Origin: Gossypium raimondii
Lineage: Eukaryota; Streptophyta; Magnoliopsida; Malvales; Malvaceae
NCBI RefSeq assembly: GCF_025698545.1
Contig: NC_068571.1
Location: 39,093,733-39,157,732, forward strand
Reading direction: 5' to 3'
DNA length: 64,000 nt
The first letter of the stretch is position 1. Every line of letters starts with the position of its first letter. Positions 1-11,848 of this stretch are shown one piece after another. The notes under the pieces were generated by a model. The model worked only from the letters and a program-made list of their open reading frames with translations. It was not told where the DNA came from and did no database searches. The position numbers and the translations under genes were made by a program.

Positions 1-803
1 TGTGCATTCAAAATGTATTTTTTGTGATGACATATTTATACTTATGTATAAATTGTTAAATGAATTGAAATGTTGACATTCTGAAACTGATATTATGAAT
101 TTTGAGATACTATTGATAATATGAAAAATCAATACTCTGATTCGCTAGTTCCTAGTAATTATTATATGTGTTATTATTTAAAATGACTTATCGACTGTTT
201 GTACTGGTTTTACTTGTGATGAAACTCACACTGAGCTTCATAGCTCACTCCCTTTTCAATTTTCATCTTTTCAGATAACCCACCAAGTTAGGACGTAGAC
301 ACGGAATTCGGAGAGCCTCAGCTCATATATGTTTTTCTATATAAATATTTTAGATTTATTGTTTGATGATTTATTATTCAAAGATTGTATGGGTTTATTT
401 TTTAACTGTGGCATGAGACTTAGGTTTTGGTTTTATTTAGCATGCATGACATTTAACTTAATTTAAGATATGGTTTTTGATTAATTAAGCATGAAATATA
501 GTTTTAATAAAACTAAGTTAAAAATCACTTTTTCGCTACTAGATTATAAATAAAATTTGGAAGAATAAATAAGTTTAACTAAGTTTTCAAAAATAATCAC
601 ACGTACGAGAACAAGGTTAAAATTAATTGGATTTTGTTAACTCGTTAGTTTTTCTAAAAATAGGCTAAGTTTTATTCTAAGATAAATAAACATTTTAAAT
701 TGACTATTTTATAAACTCTTACCGTACTAGGTCATTTTAGTGGCAGATGTAATCTTCTGAATTCGGGTCTAACGTTTAGATCGGGTTGGGAAAGTTACAT
801 GTG
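1..803. repeat. AT-rich stretch, possible LTR retrotransposon fragment
   Basis: No open frame with protein character. The segment near 722-801 ends in a GTCTAACG...TCGGGTTGGG...GTTACAT series that resembles the 3' end of Ty3-type LTRs recalled from cotton-like genomes, which finish in GGGTGTTACA; here the end is degenerate. A gene-like sequence begins just after it. No partner LTR, primer-binding site or target duplication is visible, so this is a tentative call. Confidence 0.3.
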
Positions 804-805
804 AA

Positions 806-1925
806 GTTCTTTTATGTCATTGCCTTAATGTGGATGATATTCGTGGTCAAGGATATGATGGTGCAAGTGATATGGGTGGCGAATGGAATGGCTTGCAAGT
901 GTTATTTGCTAAAAAGTGTCGATTTACATACTATGTTCACTGCCTTACTCATCGTCTCCAATTAACTCTAGTAGTTGCATCCAAGGAGGTTATTCCTATT
1001 TGTCAATTTTTTTCATACTTGACTGGTATAATCAATTTGGTTACTTTTTCAAGCAAACGTCATGATCAATTAAGAGACATTGAGGCATCTTATATCGCAG
1101 GGTTGATTGACAATGGTGAGCTTGAAACTGGAAAAGAGAAAAATCAAGTTAGTACTCTCCAACGTCCAGGCGATACCTGATGGGGATCTCATTTGGTTTC
1201 TCTCCATAGCTTGATGAGGATGTTTGATTCTGTCTATGTTGTATTACAAGATATCATCAAGTTCGACAACCTTACTCAAAGGAGTGAAGCTAATGGAATA
1301 TATGATGCAATGGCATCCGTTGAATTTTTTTTCATCTTACATTTCTTGATTGAGATGCTTGGAATCACTGATGATATTTGTCAAGCATTGCAGTATAAAT
1401 CGCAGGATATACTAAATGCGATGCAGTTGGTATCATAAACTAAAACGCTTCTCTAGAAATTCAAAGAACATGGATGGGATCCTTTGTTTGAGAAAATGAA
1501 GTTATTTTGTAAAGATCATGAGATAAAATTCCCCAATTTAAGTGCTTCATCCAAAGATGGGCGAGGTCGATCTTGCATCCAAAGAGATAACCTCACTATT
1601 GAGCATCATTATCGATTTGATATATTCATTGCCGGTATCGATTCATTACTAACAAAAATTAATTCTCGCTTTAATGATGAGGTAGTGGAGTAACTTGTTC
1701 TTAGCTTTGCTTTGGATCCACGCGATAATTACAAAGCTTTTCAAGTGGAAGATATCTGCAAGCTTATAAATGATTTTTATTTGGACGATTTTATGGAGCA
1801 ATAAAAGCTACACATAAAGATTCAATTGGAGCATTTTCAACTTGATGATCATCAAAGCATAGAGTTGTAGAAAGCTTCTATAATTGTCGAGTTATGTCAA
1901 GTGCTAGCTAAAACAAAACAGTCAA
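806..1925 (+). pseudogene. Decayed hAT/ZMYM-type (DUF4371) transposase fragment
   Basis: One reading frame gives a protein resembling plant 'zinc finger MYM-type protein 1-like' sequences, which are derived from hAT transposases. Recognisable blocks in order are RGQGYDGASDMGGEWNGLQ, YYVHCLTHRLQLTLV, a GDT-W-SH block, FALDPRDNYKAF and ICKLINDFY. The frame is held throughout, but is cut by stops at 1178, 1436, 1454, 1691 and 1802. The N-terminal zinc finger and first half are missing, and the C-terminal hAT dimerisation region (expected after about 1925) is absent. It is therefore truncated at both ends and cannot make a protein. The clean frame with only point stops suggests moderate age. Family assignment is by remembered motif similarity. 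Confidence 0.75.
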
Positions 1926-3340
1926 GTAATTATGCATAATTTTTTCAACTATTAAGAACAAATATAAATAACTAAAATATTTAAATATCAATAAAATTTA
2001 TTAACATATAATTACCGAGTCACAATTGAAGTGATAAAATTGTTACATATTAACCCAAACATCTCCTCTCCCCAAATTTATAACAATTAAAAAGTAGTAG
2101 CAGTAGGATTATAAGAATTTCATATTTGAAAAATCACTTATAATTATAATCAATATTTATTATTATTTCAAAACAAATATTACTTAAATAAATTTTATTT
2201 GTTTCACCTACACAATGAATATATGATAAATTTAACATTTATGATCTGATGTAACATTTACAAATAGGAAGAGGAGGATGACAAGACTTAAATCATTATT
2301 CATGTTGGCAAGTTGATGTAATTAACTAACCAAACACCAACTAAATTAAAATAGTTAGAGTAATTAAATTTATTATAAGTATGTTTATATATAAAAATAG
2401 TTTTTAAATTTTTAATTAAATAATATAAACTACAATTATATATCAAAATTTAAAATAAAGGGTATCGGTTAATTACGGTAAATAAGATTATTTTTATTTT
2501 GGTTACCTAATTTTCTTTTTATTAATTTGGTCATTCTAAACTAATCAAATCGGTGATTCTAGTGTTAAATGGTAAGGAAACATGTCACGTTAGCAACTCT
2601 AAAATTAAGATAAATTATTTGTTAATCACTCTAAATACGAGTCATTCTTATTTTAACGATAAAGTGATTAATTTAATTTATTTATTTTTTAAAATGATAA
2701 AATTATCAAAAACAAAATTTAAGTCAGTAAAATAGGAGTAACCATAAATGAGTAATTAAATGAAGAGGTTTAAGATGTTCTGGAAACATATTTAATGAAT
2801 GATGTTGAAGTCATACACATAGGAATACATTTGCATTTACATTTACATTGTGAATACCTCAGAAATGAAAGCGTAAGCTAAGAGAGACTTCAACTGTACA
2901 GAAAAGGTGACAGGTGATGATAAAGGGTGATCAGCTCAGCTCATGCATGTAAAGGACCAAGACAAGTGTCATTCAATATCACTAAACAAATTTTGTTATA
3001 CCTTTTTCCGTCTTCCACCTATCTATGTATATACAATCCCTCCCTCCGATTCCACACCCACCTTCCTTCTCTTTCACTACCCATACTTACATTCTCTAAA
3101 AACCTATGCCAGAAGAAGCCCATCTTATATTTTGTTTCTTATCTCTGTGAGTCCCTGTTTGTTTCTTACCCACTTTTCAGGCTCACCCATATCTTCTTCT
3201 TCTTCAACAAGTGTTCTTTTCCCCTTTCAGTAACGCACAATCTTTAATTAAAAGCTCACCACAATTCTCTCACCTTTATAATAATTCACTTGTCTGTCTA
3301 CACTTGTATTTTTATATTAGTGAGAAGTTCTTGCTCTTAC
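1926..3340. other. Intergenic, upstream region of the PDAT-like gene
   Basis: Mostly AT-rich with no convincing coding frame. From about 2990 the sequence becomes rich in C and T (3000-3240), typical of a plant promoter and transcribed leader region. Short open frames here consist of low-complexity pyrimidine runs and are not credible genes. A TATGTATATAC stretch near 3025 could be a TATA element, but the start of transcription cannot be fixed. Confidence 0.4.
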
Positions 3341-3350
3341 ATTGTTTGTA

Positions 3351-3418
3351 ATGTTTTCATGTTTTTTGAGTTTTCCCCTTTGATGGATAGCTTTTGTTGT
3401 TGTTGTGCTTTTCGGTGA
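3351..3418 (+). promoter_or_regulatory. Two overlapping short upstream ORFs before the PDAT-like start
   Basis: In the presumed leader, an ATG at 3351 opens a 10-residue frame ending in TGA at 3381-3383. The last A of that stop is the first base of the next ATG (3383), which opens an 11-residue frame ending at 3418. The main ATG follows at 3447. They matter only if transcription starts upstream of 3351, which the sequence alone does not prove. Such AUGs commonly lower translation of the main frame. Confidence 0.4.
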
Positions 3419-3446
3419 ATTCTACGATTTTTATTGTCTGTCGGAA

Positions 3447-6056
3447 ATGGCCTCTGTTCTAAGGTTTAGGAAACTATGCTATGTAGAGTCAGCGGTTAAG
3501 TGTACTTCAGTGGGGTATGAATCTTTTGAGATTGATGAAAAACTCGACGAGAAGGAAGAGGATGTCCTTTCTGCTAACCACTTTGCCTTGGAAATCAACA
3601 AGAAGAGAAAACAACCTAAGAGGCAACCAAAAGAATGGAGGTGCTTAGATTCTTGCTGTTGGATTATTGGTTACCTTTGCACCACTTGGTGGCTCCTTTT
3701 GTTCTGCTACCACTGCTTGCCGGTTACATTGCTTCGGGTTCCTGAATTACCGGGCCCCGGAGTGAGGCTTAAGCGTGAAGGCTTGACGGCCCTTCACCCT
3801 GTCGTTTTAGTCCCTGGCATTGTCACCGGTGGCCTAGAGCTTTGGGAAGGCAGGCCTTGTGCCGATGGTCTGTTTCGTAAACGCCTTTGGGGTGGTGGTA
3901 GCTTCACTCAGATCTTCAAAAGGTACTTAAAAAAAATACTACTAACAGTTTCATCATTTGCTCATTTAATGGCTTTCTTGAGATTGAAATTGATTGATGT
4001 TTAGGCCTTTGTGTTTGTTGGAGCACTTGTCTTTGCACTATGAAACTGGCCTTGACCCACAAGGAATCCGAGTTCGTGCTGTTCCGGGGCTGGTTGGAGC
4101 CGACTATTTTGCTCCTGGATATTTCGTGTGGGCTGTTCTCATTGAAAATTTGGCGAAAATCGGCTATGAGGGCAAAAATTTGCATATGGCTGCTTATGAT
4201 TGGAGGCTATCTTTCCAGAATACAGAGGTATAAATATAATGGCTAACCCTTTGCTTCTTGCATTGTGTTATTTTCATGTCCATCTCAACAAAACACTGCT
4301 CCTTTAGGCTTAGCAGTTGGCAGGAATAAGAATTTGGATGAAATCAACCCCTTAATTATAAGATATTAAATCGAGTGATTACTAATAAATATTTTTTTTT
4401 ATTGGGGAATAGCAGATTCGGGACCATGCTCTTACTAGGCTGAAAAGTAAAATTGAGCTAATGTATATAAGCAATGGGTATAAGAAAGTGGTAGCGGTGC
4501 CCCATTCCATGGGGGTCATCTATTTTCTTCACTTCCTTAAATGGGTTGAAACACCTCCTCCTATGGGGGGCGGTGGTGGTCCAGGTTGGTGTGCCAAGCA
4601 CATCAAGGCCGTCATGAACATTGGTCCTGCGTTTCTCGGTGTTCCAAAGGCTGTTAGTAATTTGTTCTCTGCTGAGGGCAAAGATGTTTCTTACATCAGG
4701 TTAGCTTTTCCATTTCTTCCTTGTAGTAGTAGTTGAGTGGATGAAACATAGTTTACTTGATGTTTTGTGCATGAAACATATACCATATTTGTTGTAGAGC
4801 TATGGCTCCGGGAGTTTTCGATTCCGAGATTTTGGGCCTTCAAACATTTGAACGTGTCATGCGGATGGCTCGGACATGGGACTCCATCGTGTCATTGCTG
4901 CCTAAAGGTGGAGAGGTCATTTGGGGAAACATGGACCGGTCTCCTGAAGAAGGTCATGTTTGTGACTTCTCCAAGAAAAGCCATTCTAAGACCTCTCTAA
5001 CCACAAATAATATCAACAACAGTGACGTTAAGAGAGGCTTCCTAGTCAAAGATCTTGCTAACTATGGAAGAATAATCTCTTTCGGCAAGCCAGCCTCAGT
5101 TTTACATTCTTCAAAGCTTCCCACTGCTGATTCAAAGGTATTATATTTAACCTTTATCTCTTTTGATATGCACCCAGGAAAATATAGAAGAAAAGCTGCT
5201 TCCGTAGTGGCAATCATTAATTATGTTTCATTATCAGGAATTTTCGCGAACGAGTACTTCCGAAAATTTCAATAACTTTTCGTGTGGAGAGGCATGGACT
5301 GAATATGATGAGATGAGCAGGCAAAGCATCCAAAATGTTGCAGCAGATAAAGCTTACACAACTACAACTCTTCTTGATCTGCTTCGGTTTGTAGCACCGA
5401 AAATGATGAGACGAGCCGAAGCTCATTTTTCACATGGAATAGCTGAAAATCTTGATGACCCTAAATACAACCATTACAAATACTGGTCTAATCCACTTGA
5501 AACGAAGTAAGTACACATAATTACACTTGAGTTGTATGTATATGTAATGGATCTAAGCACATTGCTTTTCAGATTATCTGATGCTCCGGACATGGAGATA
5601 TATTGCATGTATGGTGTCGGAATTCCGACTGAACGATCATACGTGTACAAGCTATCACCTAACAGTAGGTGCAAAAGCATTCCATACCAGATTGATAACT
5701 CAGTCCACGGAGAAGATGGTAGCTGCTTGAAAGGTGGAGTCTATTTCGCAGACGGGGACGAGAGTGTACCGGTTCTAAGTGCCGGCTTCATGTGTGCGAA
5801 AGGTTGGAGAGGACGAACCCGGTTCAATCCATCTGGTATTGCCACATACATCAGGGAGTACCGGCACAAGCCGCCAACTAGTCTGATGGAAGGGAGGGGG
5901 ATCGAGAGTGGGTCACACGTCGACATCATGGGAAATTTCGCTCTGATCGAAGACATAATGCGTGTTGCAGCTGGTGCCACCGGGGACGAGATAGGAGGCG
6001 ATCAGATTCACTCCGACATCATAAAGATGTCGGAAAGAATTAACCTTGGGCTATGA
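3447..6056 (+). CDS. PDAT2: Phospholipid:diacylglycerol acyltransferase, PDAT2-like
   Basis: Exons 3447-3922, 4005-4227, 4416-4699, 4798-5137, 5238-5506 and 5573-6056 join in phase to 691 residues, the usual plant PDAT length. The family moves an acyl chain from a phospholipid to diacylglycerol, making triacylglycerol at the endoplasmic reticulum. Visible features: a basic stretch (KKRKQPKRQPK, about 52-62), one membrane segment at about 69-92 (CCWIIGYLCTTWWLLLF), the LELWEGRPCADGLFRKRLWGG block, RVRAVPGLVGADYFAPGYF, and the lipase serine in VPHSMG (Ser264). The late block GVYFADGDESVP and a SGSHVDIM segment fit the remaining catalytic Asp and His regions of LCAT-type enzymes. It resembles Arabidopsis PDAT2 more than PDAT1 as I recall them, so seed or housekeeping role is uncertain. 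The frame is open upstream to 3405, but 3447 is the first ATG in it. No defect seen. Confidence 0.95.
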
Positions 6057-8062
6057 TGAGAGTAAGAAAAAATGAGGAGTGCCTAACAAGTAGTAACCAA
6101 CAAAATGGAGTAAAACTAACATGGGGAAATAAAGGATGAGCTGAAAAAAGGCAACCCAGATAAAAGGGTGGGTTGATGAGGTAGAGAAATTCGTAACGTA
6201 TGGTGGTGATTTTGAGAGAAAGGTGCATAAAATGGGGTATTCAATTTTCTTGTAATGTTGTAATTTTCCGACTTGTTTCCCCTGTAATCAAATAATAAGT
6301 GTTCTACTTAGCATTGGGCATTGATTTTCTTTCTAATGATTTAAGAGGAGAATCATCTTGAGGGATGCCTAATTCAGCAGCTCTTGTGAAAATGGAGGAG
6401 CTTTAGACTTCCTTCTCATCTATTGGAGTTGGATTTATTATATTAAATTATAAATTAATAAAATATAATATAATATTATTTTTTATTCATATAACTAATT
6501 GATTATATTAATCATAATAATAAGATATATGTTTAATGATGTATTATATAATAATAAAATTACCAAATTCTATTAATTAAATTTATTTTGTTTTTTTCAA
6601 ATAAAATATAATAAAAAATGAAGTTGAATAAAGAATAGTGTTTTTCCTTGCTGGAAACTTTGATGCGAGCTTGAAGCTCCAGTGAAAATGTAGACGATCA
6701 GTGCAGTGCAGTTGATGTGATTAAACACGCTGAACTGAAGCAATCCAAATGCTTCAAAATGGTGCGTTTGCACTAAAAAGGTGCTTAATTGCACTGGACT
6801 GGAGCTCCAGTTGAATCCAGAAGTAATACTGCACACAAAGAATCTTATGTAACAAAAGTTATCAAACTTTAAGGCTTAATTTTTAAAAATATTATTTAAT
6901 TATACGAATATTTTTATTTAAGTGATTAAGCTGTTCAAAAGTTTTTATTTAAGTTATTGAGCTATTAAGTTTTCTTTCTTTATTTCTTTTTCCAAAAAAA
7001 GTCTGATTAGAGAGCTTCAGGTGATGATTCGAGTCGATACGGTAGATCAATACCCATCAATGAGTACAAGAGCATACCTTAGATCTAAGATCATATGACG
7101 GTCAATCTTGAATATCGGAGAAGAAAACTGTTTGGATTTTGGTTCTCAAATTCGTGATGTCCAAAGTTGTTTCATGAAAAAAAACTGAACTATAAAAGAG
7201 AAGGGAAACGAGAGTTTTTTATTGGTGCAGACAGTGAGAACATGGAAGGTCATACAGTGGCTATTTTAACAGCTAAATAACTTCAATGAAAACTTTCTAA
7301 TAATTTAGTGACCATTTTGTAACTTTTTTGAAGTTAAGTGATAAGAACATAAACTTACTAATAGGTTAATAATTTTGAATGTAGTTTACTCCAAAATTTA
7401 TTATAAAAATGAAATGTGGTTTTGATAAAGTTGAATTTGTGAAAACTATGGTGTTTAAATTCTATGATTCCCATCATATATATATTTTAGATTTCTCAAA
7501 ATCTGAAAAAGAAAAACATAAATACTCTTAAAATAATATTTGTTGCTTTGTAAAATGAGTGAGTTTTGGTAATTTTACAATCGAGTTAAAACCAGTTAAC
7601 AAGTGACACCAACTTAATCTATAAAAAATTGACATAAAAATTAAATGTGGTTTTGGTTGAAATGGTAGAGTTTGAAGGAAGAATTTGAGGATTTTGGTTC
7701 AAAAATCATCATGTGTATGTACTTTTTAAAATTATATGTAAAAAACAAAAGTACCCTTAAACTTATATTTATTGCTTTATTAAAATGTTGAACTTTTGAT
7801 AATTTCATAATTTAGTTGGAATTGATTGAAAGAGACAAACTCAATCAAAACTTTAAATAATAGTGTAGATCACCTAAAATCCTATTATTTTCATAAAAGA
7901 TATAAAATAACAAAAATAATTAAAGATATTTTTATTATTACCCAATTATATGGGTTAATCATACCCAATATAGTATTGATAAATATAGATTTCTTCCAAA
8001 CTAAGTATGATAGACATTGGAGTTTTCTCATTTATAGAGTAGCCAGCTAAATGGACATAAAA
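6057..8062. other. Intergenic with degenerate repeats
   Basis: The PDAT 3' untranslated region occupies the first part (AATAAT-type signals near 6290). No coding frame is supported. Segments 6937-6976 and 7261-7300 are inverted, imperfect copies of each other (AAGTTATTxAGCTxTTAA core), suggesting a decayed inverted-repeat element. About 7390-7600 and 7625-7830 are degenerate direct repeats of each other, sharing an AATGTGGTTTTG start and a TTGCTTT...TTTTGGTAATTT end. Confidence 0.4.
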
Positions 8063-8135
8063 TGGAGATGCAGGGGATCGAACCCTGTACCTCTCGCATG
8101 CAAAGCGAGCGCTCTACCATTTGAGCTACATCCCC
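8063..8135 (-). tRNA. tRNA-Ala (anticodon UGC)
   Basis: The minus strand folds into a 73-nt cloverleaf. The acceptor stem is GGGGATG/CATCTCC with discriminator A. The D arm is GCTC...GAGC, the anticodon stem CTCGC/GCGAG holds loop TTTGCAT with anticodon TGC, and the T arm is CAGGG-TTCGATC-CCCTG. No intron is present and no CCA is encoded, as expected for a nuclear gene. A TTTT run directly follows the 3' end on the minus strand and would stop RNA polymerase III. The internal boxes (TAGCTCAAATGG and GGTTCGATCC) are intact. Confidence 0.97.
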
Positions 8136-9760
8136 ATGTTGCTCCAATTTGATTTTTACTTGTATATAATTAAATTATAGGCAAAAGAATCCAGTTGACA
8201 ACCCAGATTTAACGAAAGTGTTGCACATGTAACAGGTTGGGAATTTAAACCTTACTAATATTTTTAATTTAATCTTGATATTCATGTTACAATCTATTTT
8301 GTACCGGAAAAAATGAAAACCCAATTGAGTTAAAAAGATGAAAGAAGCAAGAAACCACTATAATCTATGATTGCCTCTTAACATAATTAAACTGTGTGAA
8401 GGGAAAGATGAGCGTTGTGAATATGGTGGAGGCCATTTTCTGCAATTCCTGCAGGCCCCTTAATAAGAAGGGTTTGGGTATTAAATAAATTTGTATGTAA
8501 GAAAGGATGTCCAATCTCTTTTATCTGTCGAACCATGGTTGAAATTTACAGTATGTGAAAGTGATTGGGGAAGTGGTAGTAAATGAGAGGGCACGCAATA
8601 CAAAATATATAAAAGAAACCAAAGGGTGAGTGGGTGAGTGAAGATCTTGTTTGTAATGTAAATGCAAGGTCCCATTATTTTAGTTGACCTTTGTTCTGAA
8701 ATTGGGCAAAAACAGATGGAAAAAAAAGGGTGTAGCAGAAGTTAGGACAGCCTAAAGTGAAAGCTCATCAAGACACGCCACTAGGGTTTAGTTAGTTGGA
8801 ACTAATGCCCATTTAACTATGCAATTTCTCCCTTTCACTACCACCACATCCCAATTTTATAACCCATACTTTACTTGCTAAAGAAACCATTAATTTAATT
8901 GGGTACTCGAATATATTACAACATTTTGATTGAGTCATCAAAATACAAACATCGAATCAATCAAGTCTTTCAGTAACCTAACCATTTGTTAAGAAATTAA
9001 ATGCTAACTCAAATTTGACGTGAAATATAACTTGATTAAATTTTACACATGTATATAGCTACATCACATATTGCTTGGTTACGAAGTACTATAGAAAAAG
9101 CCCTCCTATATTTCAATAACATTGTTTGCTTTGTAGCACATTAGATCCAAGTTGTCTATGAAATAAGTATATACATGTTAAAAATATAGTCTATGTACCA
9201 TGTCAAATTCAAGGTAAAATTTAACACCCAAACTGGCAATTAAACTGACAAAAAGACTTGATTGATATGATAATTGATACTTTGAAGATTCAATTAGAAC
9301 ATTTTAAAATTTGAAAACTAATTTAAAAAATTTTAAATCATAATTTAAGAATGTCTATCATAATTAATTATTTTTTAGAGGACATCCAAATACAAAAAAA
9401 AAAAAAAAAACCTTAAAAACTTTTAATATTCTTTTATGCTAACACTCAACTTCTCTTCTTCTAATTTTGGGCATGATTACCTAAAAAAATTGGCTTCCGG
9501 TGCAACATCTACCGTCAAATAAACATTCCAGACTGGCTTTACCCATAATTCCCAAAGAAACTTTTTATACAGCAACATCAATGGCAGCTTACATGGAACA
9601 TGAATCATCTCAGTAAATCCTGACTCAAATTACCCCAAGAGTTGCACATGTTAATCACACCTATAATACCAAAAATTAATTAAATATTTGGGATTTGGAA
9701 TTATAGCAACTGAACTGACTTTTTTAATAGAAATTTCAATCATGAAATTCTTCATCAACA
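8136..9760. other. Intergenic, nothing coding seen
   Basis: AT-rich sequence without a supported gene. An A18 run lies at about 9395-9412. The last 100 bases lead into the promoter of the downstream lipase gene. Confidence 0.5.
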
Positions 9761-9764
9761 AACT

Positions 9765-9772
9765 GTATATAT
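9765..9772 (+). promoter_or_regulatory. TATA box of the GDSL lipase gene
   Basis: TATATATA about 98 bases before the ATG at 9870, a normal plant distance, leaving a leader of about 65-70 nt with no ATG-initiated frame of note. Confidence 0.6.
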
Positions 9773-9869
9773 ACAGAACTTCATACCAATTCAAATACAT
9801 AGTTACCATTTCCAACCTCTTCTCATTTTTCAATCATTTCTCTTAAGTGCATCCAACAGACAGAAGAAA

Positions 9870-11393
9870 ATGAAGTTTTCAAGCAATTTCATAGTTGTAT
9901 TTGTGCTCTTTGCATTTGTGCTCACAGTGGCAAATGGACAGCCCCTTGTTCCTGCCATGTTCATATTCGGGGACTCGGTTGTTGATGTAGGAAACAACAA
10001 TAACCTCTACACTATCATAAAAGCAGACTTCCCTCCTTATGGGAGGGATTTTTTGAATCACAAACCAACCGGAAGATTCTGTAATGGAAAATTAGCCTCG
10101 GACTTCACTGGTTCTTAATCCCATAAAACCCTTTTTAACACCATCTTGAATTTGCTTGTTCATTTTTATATTGTTTCATCTTACAAATTGGTTTTGTTTT
10201 GTTAGCTGAGAACATTGGCTTCACTGATTACCCACCAGCTTATCTCAGCAAAAAGGCCAAAGGAAATAACCTGTTAATTGGAGCCAATTTTGCATCAGCT
10301 TCTTCTGGTTATTATGAGACTACAGCAAAGTTATATGTAAGCAAAAAAGTATTAAAGAAAAAAAATGATTTAGCATTATTTGTACTTCTGGATTTTGATA
10401 CGTGTTGTTTGTTTTTGCAGCATACACTGTCATTGAGTAAGCAATTGGAGAACTACAAGCAGTATCAAAATAAATTGGTGGCCATTGCAGGGAAATCCAA
10501 TGCTTCTTCAATAGTATCGGATGGAATCTACCTTATCAGTTCTGGGAGCAGTGATTTTCTTCAAAACTATTACATTAATCCTCTTTTATACGAGTCCTAT
10601 ACACCTGATCAATTCTCGGATGTTCTCATTGAATCATATGCTAACTTCATCCAGGTTTCTCTCCGTTACGTCCAAAAGTCTTCAAAACATAGAAATCTAA
10701 AATAATCTAACCCTAAAGAAAGACTTCCATTGTTGCACATATGTTTAACAGCACAATGAATTCAGAGATGACTAAATCAAGCCCTCAAAAAGCTCAAAAT
10801 AAGGGATCTTAATACATGTGGTTACAACTTGGTTAAAGTTAAAAAGTTGTGTGACAGAATTTGTACAAGCTCGGAGCAAGGAAAATTGGAGTGACGACAT
10901 TGCCACCGTTGGGATGCTTACCAGCAGCCATAACAGTTTTCGGATCAGATAGCAACGAGTGTGTGGCTAAGTTAAATAAGGTAGCAGTTTCATTCAACAA
11001 CAAACTCAATGCAACATCTCAAAGGTTACAGACAAAGCTCCCCAACCTTAAATTGGTGGTCTTTGACATCTACCAATCTCTCTATAACCTTGTCACTAAA
11101 CCTGCTGACAGTGGTACATCATCATTTCTTTAGTATTTAAAGAAACTAATAGTTCAATTTGCAGGCAAGGCACTGATAGTTTAAGCAATGTTTGAACAGG
11201 TTTTGCAGAAGCAAGAAAAGCTTGTTGTGGAACCGGATTGTTGGAAACATCAATATTGTGCAATCCCAAATCCATTGGGACATGCGCAAATGCATCTGAA
11301 TATGTTTTCTGGGATGGATTCCACCCATCAGAAGCTGCAAACAAGATTTTAGCAGATGATCTGCTGAGCAGTGGAATTTCTCTTATTTCCTAA
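9870..11393 (+). CDS. GDSL esterase/lipase, secreted
   Basis: Exons 9870-10110, 10206-10336, 10421-10654, 10858-11113 and 11200-11393 join in phase to 351 residues, the normal length for plant GDSL lipases with five exons. Residues 1-23 are a signal peptide (hydrophobic [15 protein letters not shown], cleavage near ANG-QP), so the enzyme probably acts in the cell wall or outside the cell. Block I is [14 protein letters not shown] with nucleophile Ser36. Block V is DGFHPS with catalytic Asp326 and His329. The middle block reads [15 protein letters not shown], where most GDSL enzymes have GxND; this SSD form is, as I recall, normal for the At5g22810/At5g03810 clade, which this protein resembles. 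Expected reaction is hydrolysis of ester bonds; the natural substrate cannot be read from sequence. Intact. Confidence 0.94.
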
Positions 11394-11848
11394 GGCCCAA
11401 AAAGGAAAACAATACTCGCTTATGTCATAATGAATTTGGTTGTACTCTTTGTTTCCATGTTGTGATTTTCATTTCTATTTATCACTTGAATTATGAATGG
11501 AAAAAGAACTGGTTCTGCTTAGAACCTGTGATTTTCCATTTGTTTCATAAGTATCTGTAATAACCCAATTCAGACGTACAATAAAAAAAATGATATCTTC
11601 TTCCTTTTATTGGCCAATTATGACACTCAATTATTAGGCTTTCTTCTTCGCAACTATTAATTGTAGGAATATATTTAGGTTTAATAGATAAGTACCTCAT
11701 AAAGTATCTCTTAATTGGATGATGGATTATGTCCAAAGCTTCAAAAGATAAGAAAGGATCCCATTAAAGTTTCTATTCACCTCTATATGAGCAAGTTGAA
11801 TGAATGATTCATGGACTTGTATGTTCAGTAATGTTGCCCCAAGAAAGA
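11394..11848. other. Convergent intergenic region
   Basis: Lies between the 3' ends of the GDSL gene (+) and the SAAL1-like gene (-). It holds the two 3' untranslated regions and no separate gene that I can support. Confidence 0.5.

Noticed and set aside
2927-3247. Two overlapping frames before the PDAT2-like gene
   Set aside because: They are pyrimidine-rich leader or promoter sequence with no domain, in two frames at once.
3405-3446. N-terminal extension of the PDAT2-like protein
   Set aside because: The frame is open, but its first ATG is at 3447; the extension would need a GTG start.
10655-10705. Read-through of GDSL exon 3 into the following intron
   Set aside because: The extension has no family similarity and ends quickly; splicing to 10858 restores the conserved [12 protein letters not shown] segment.
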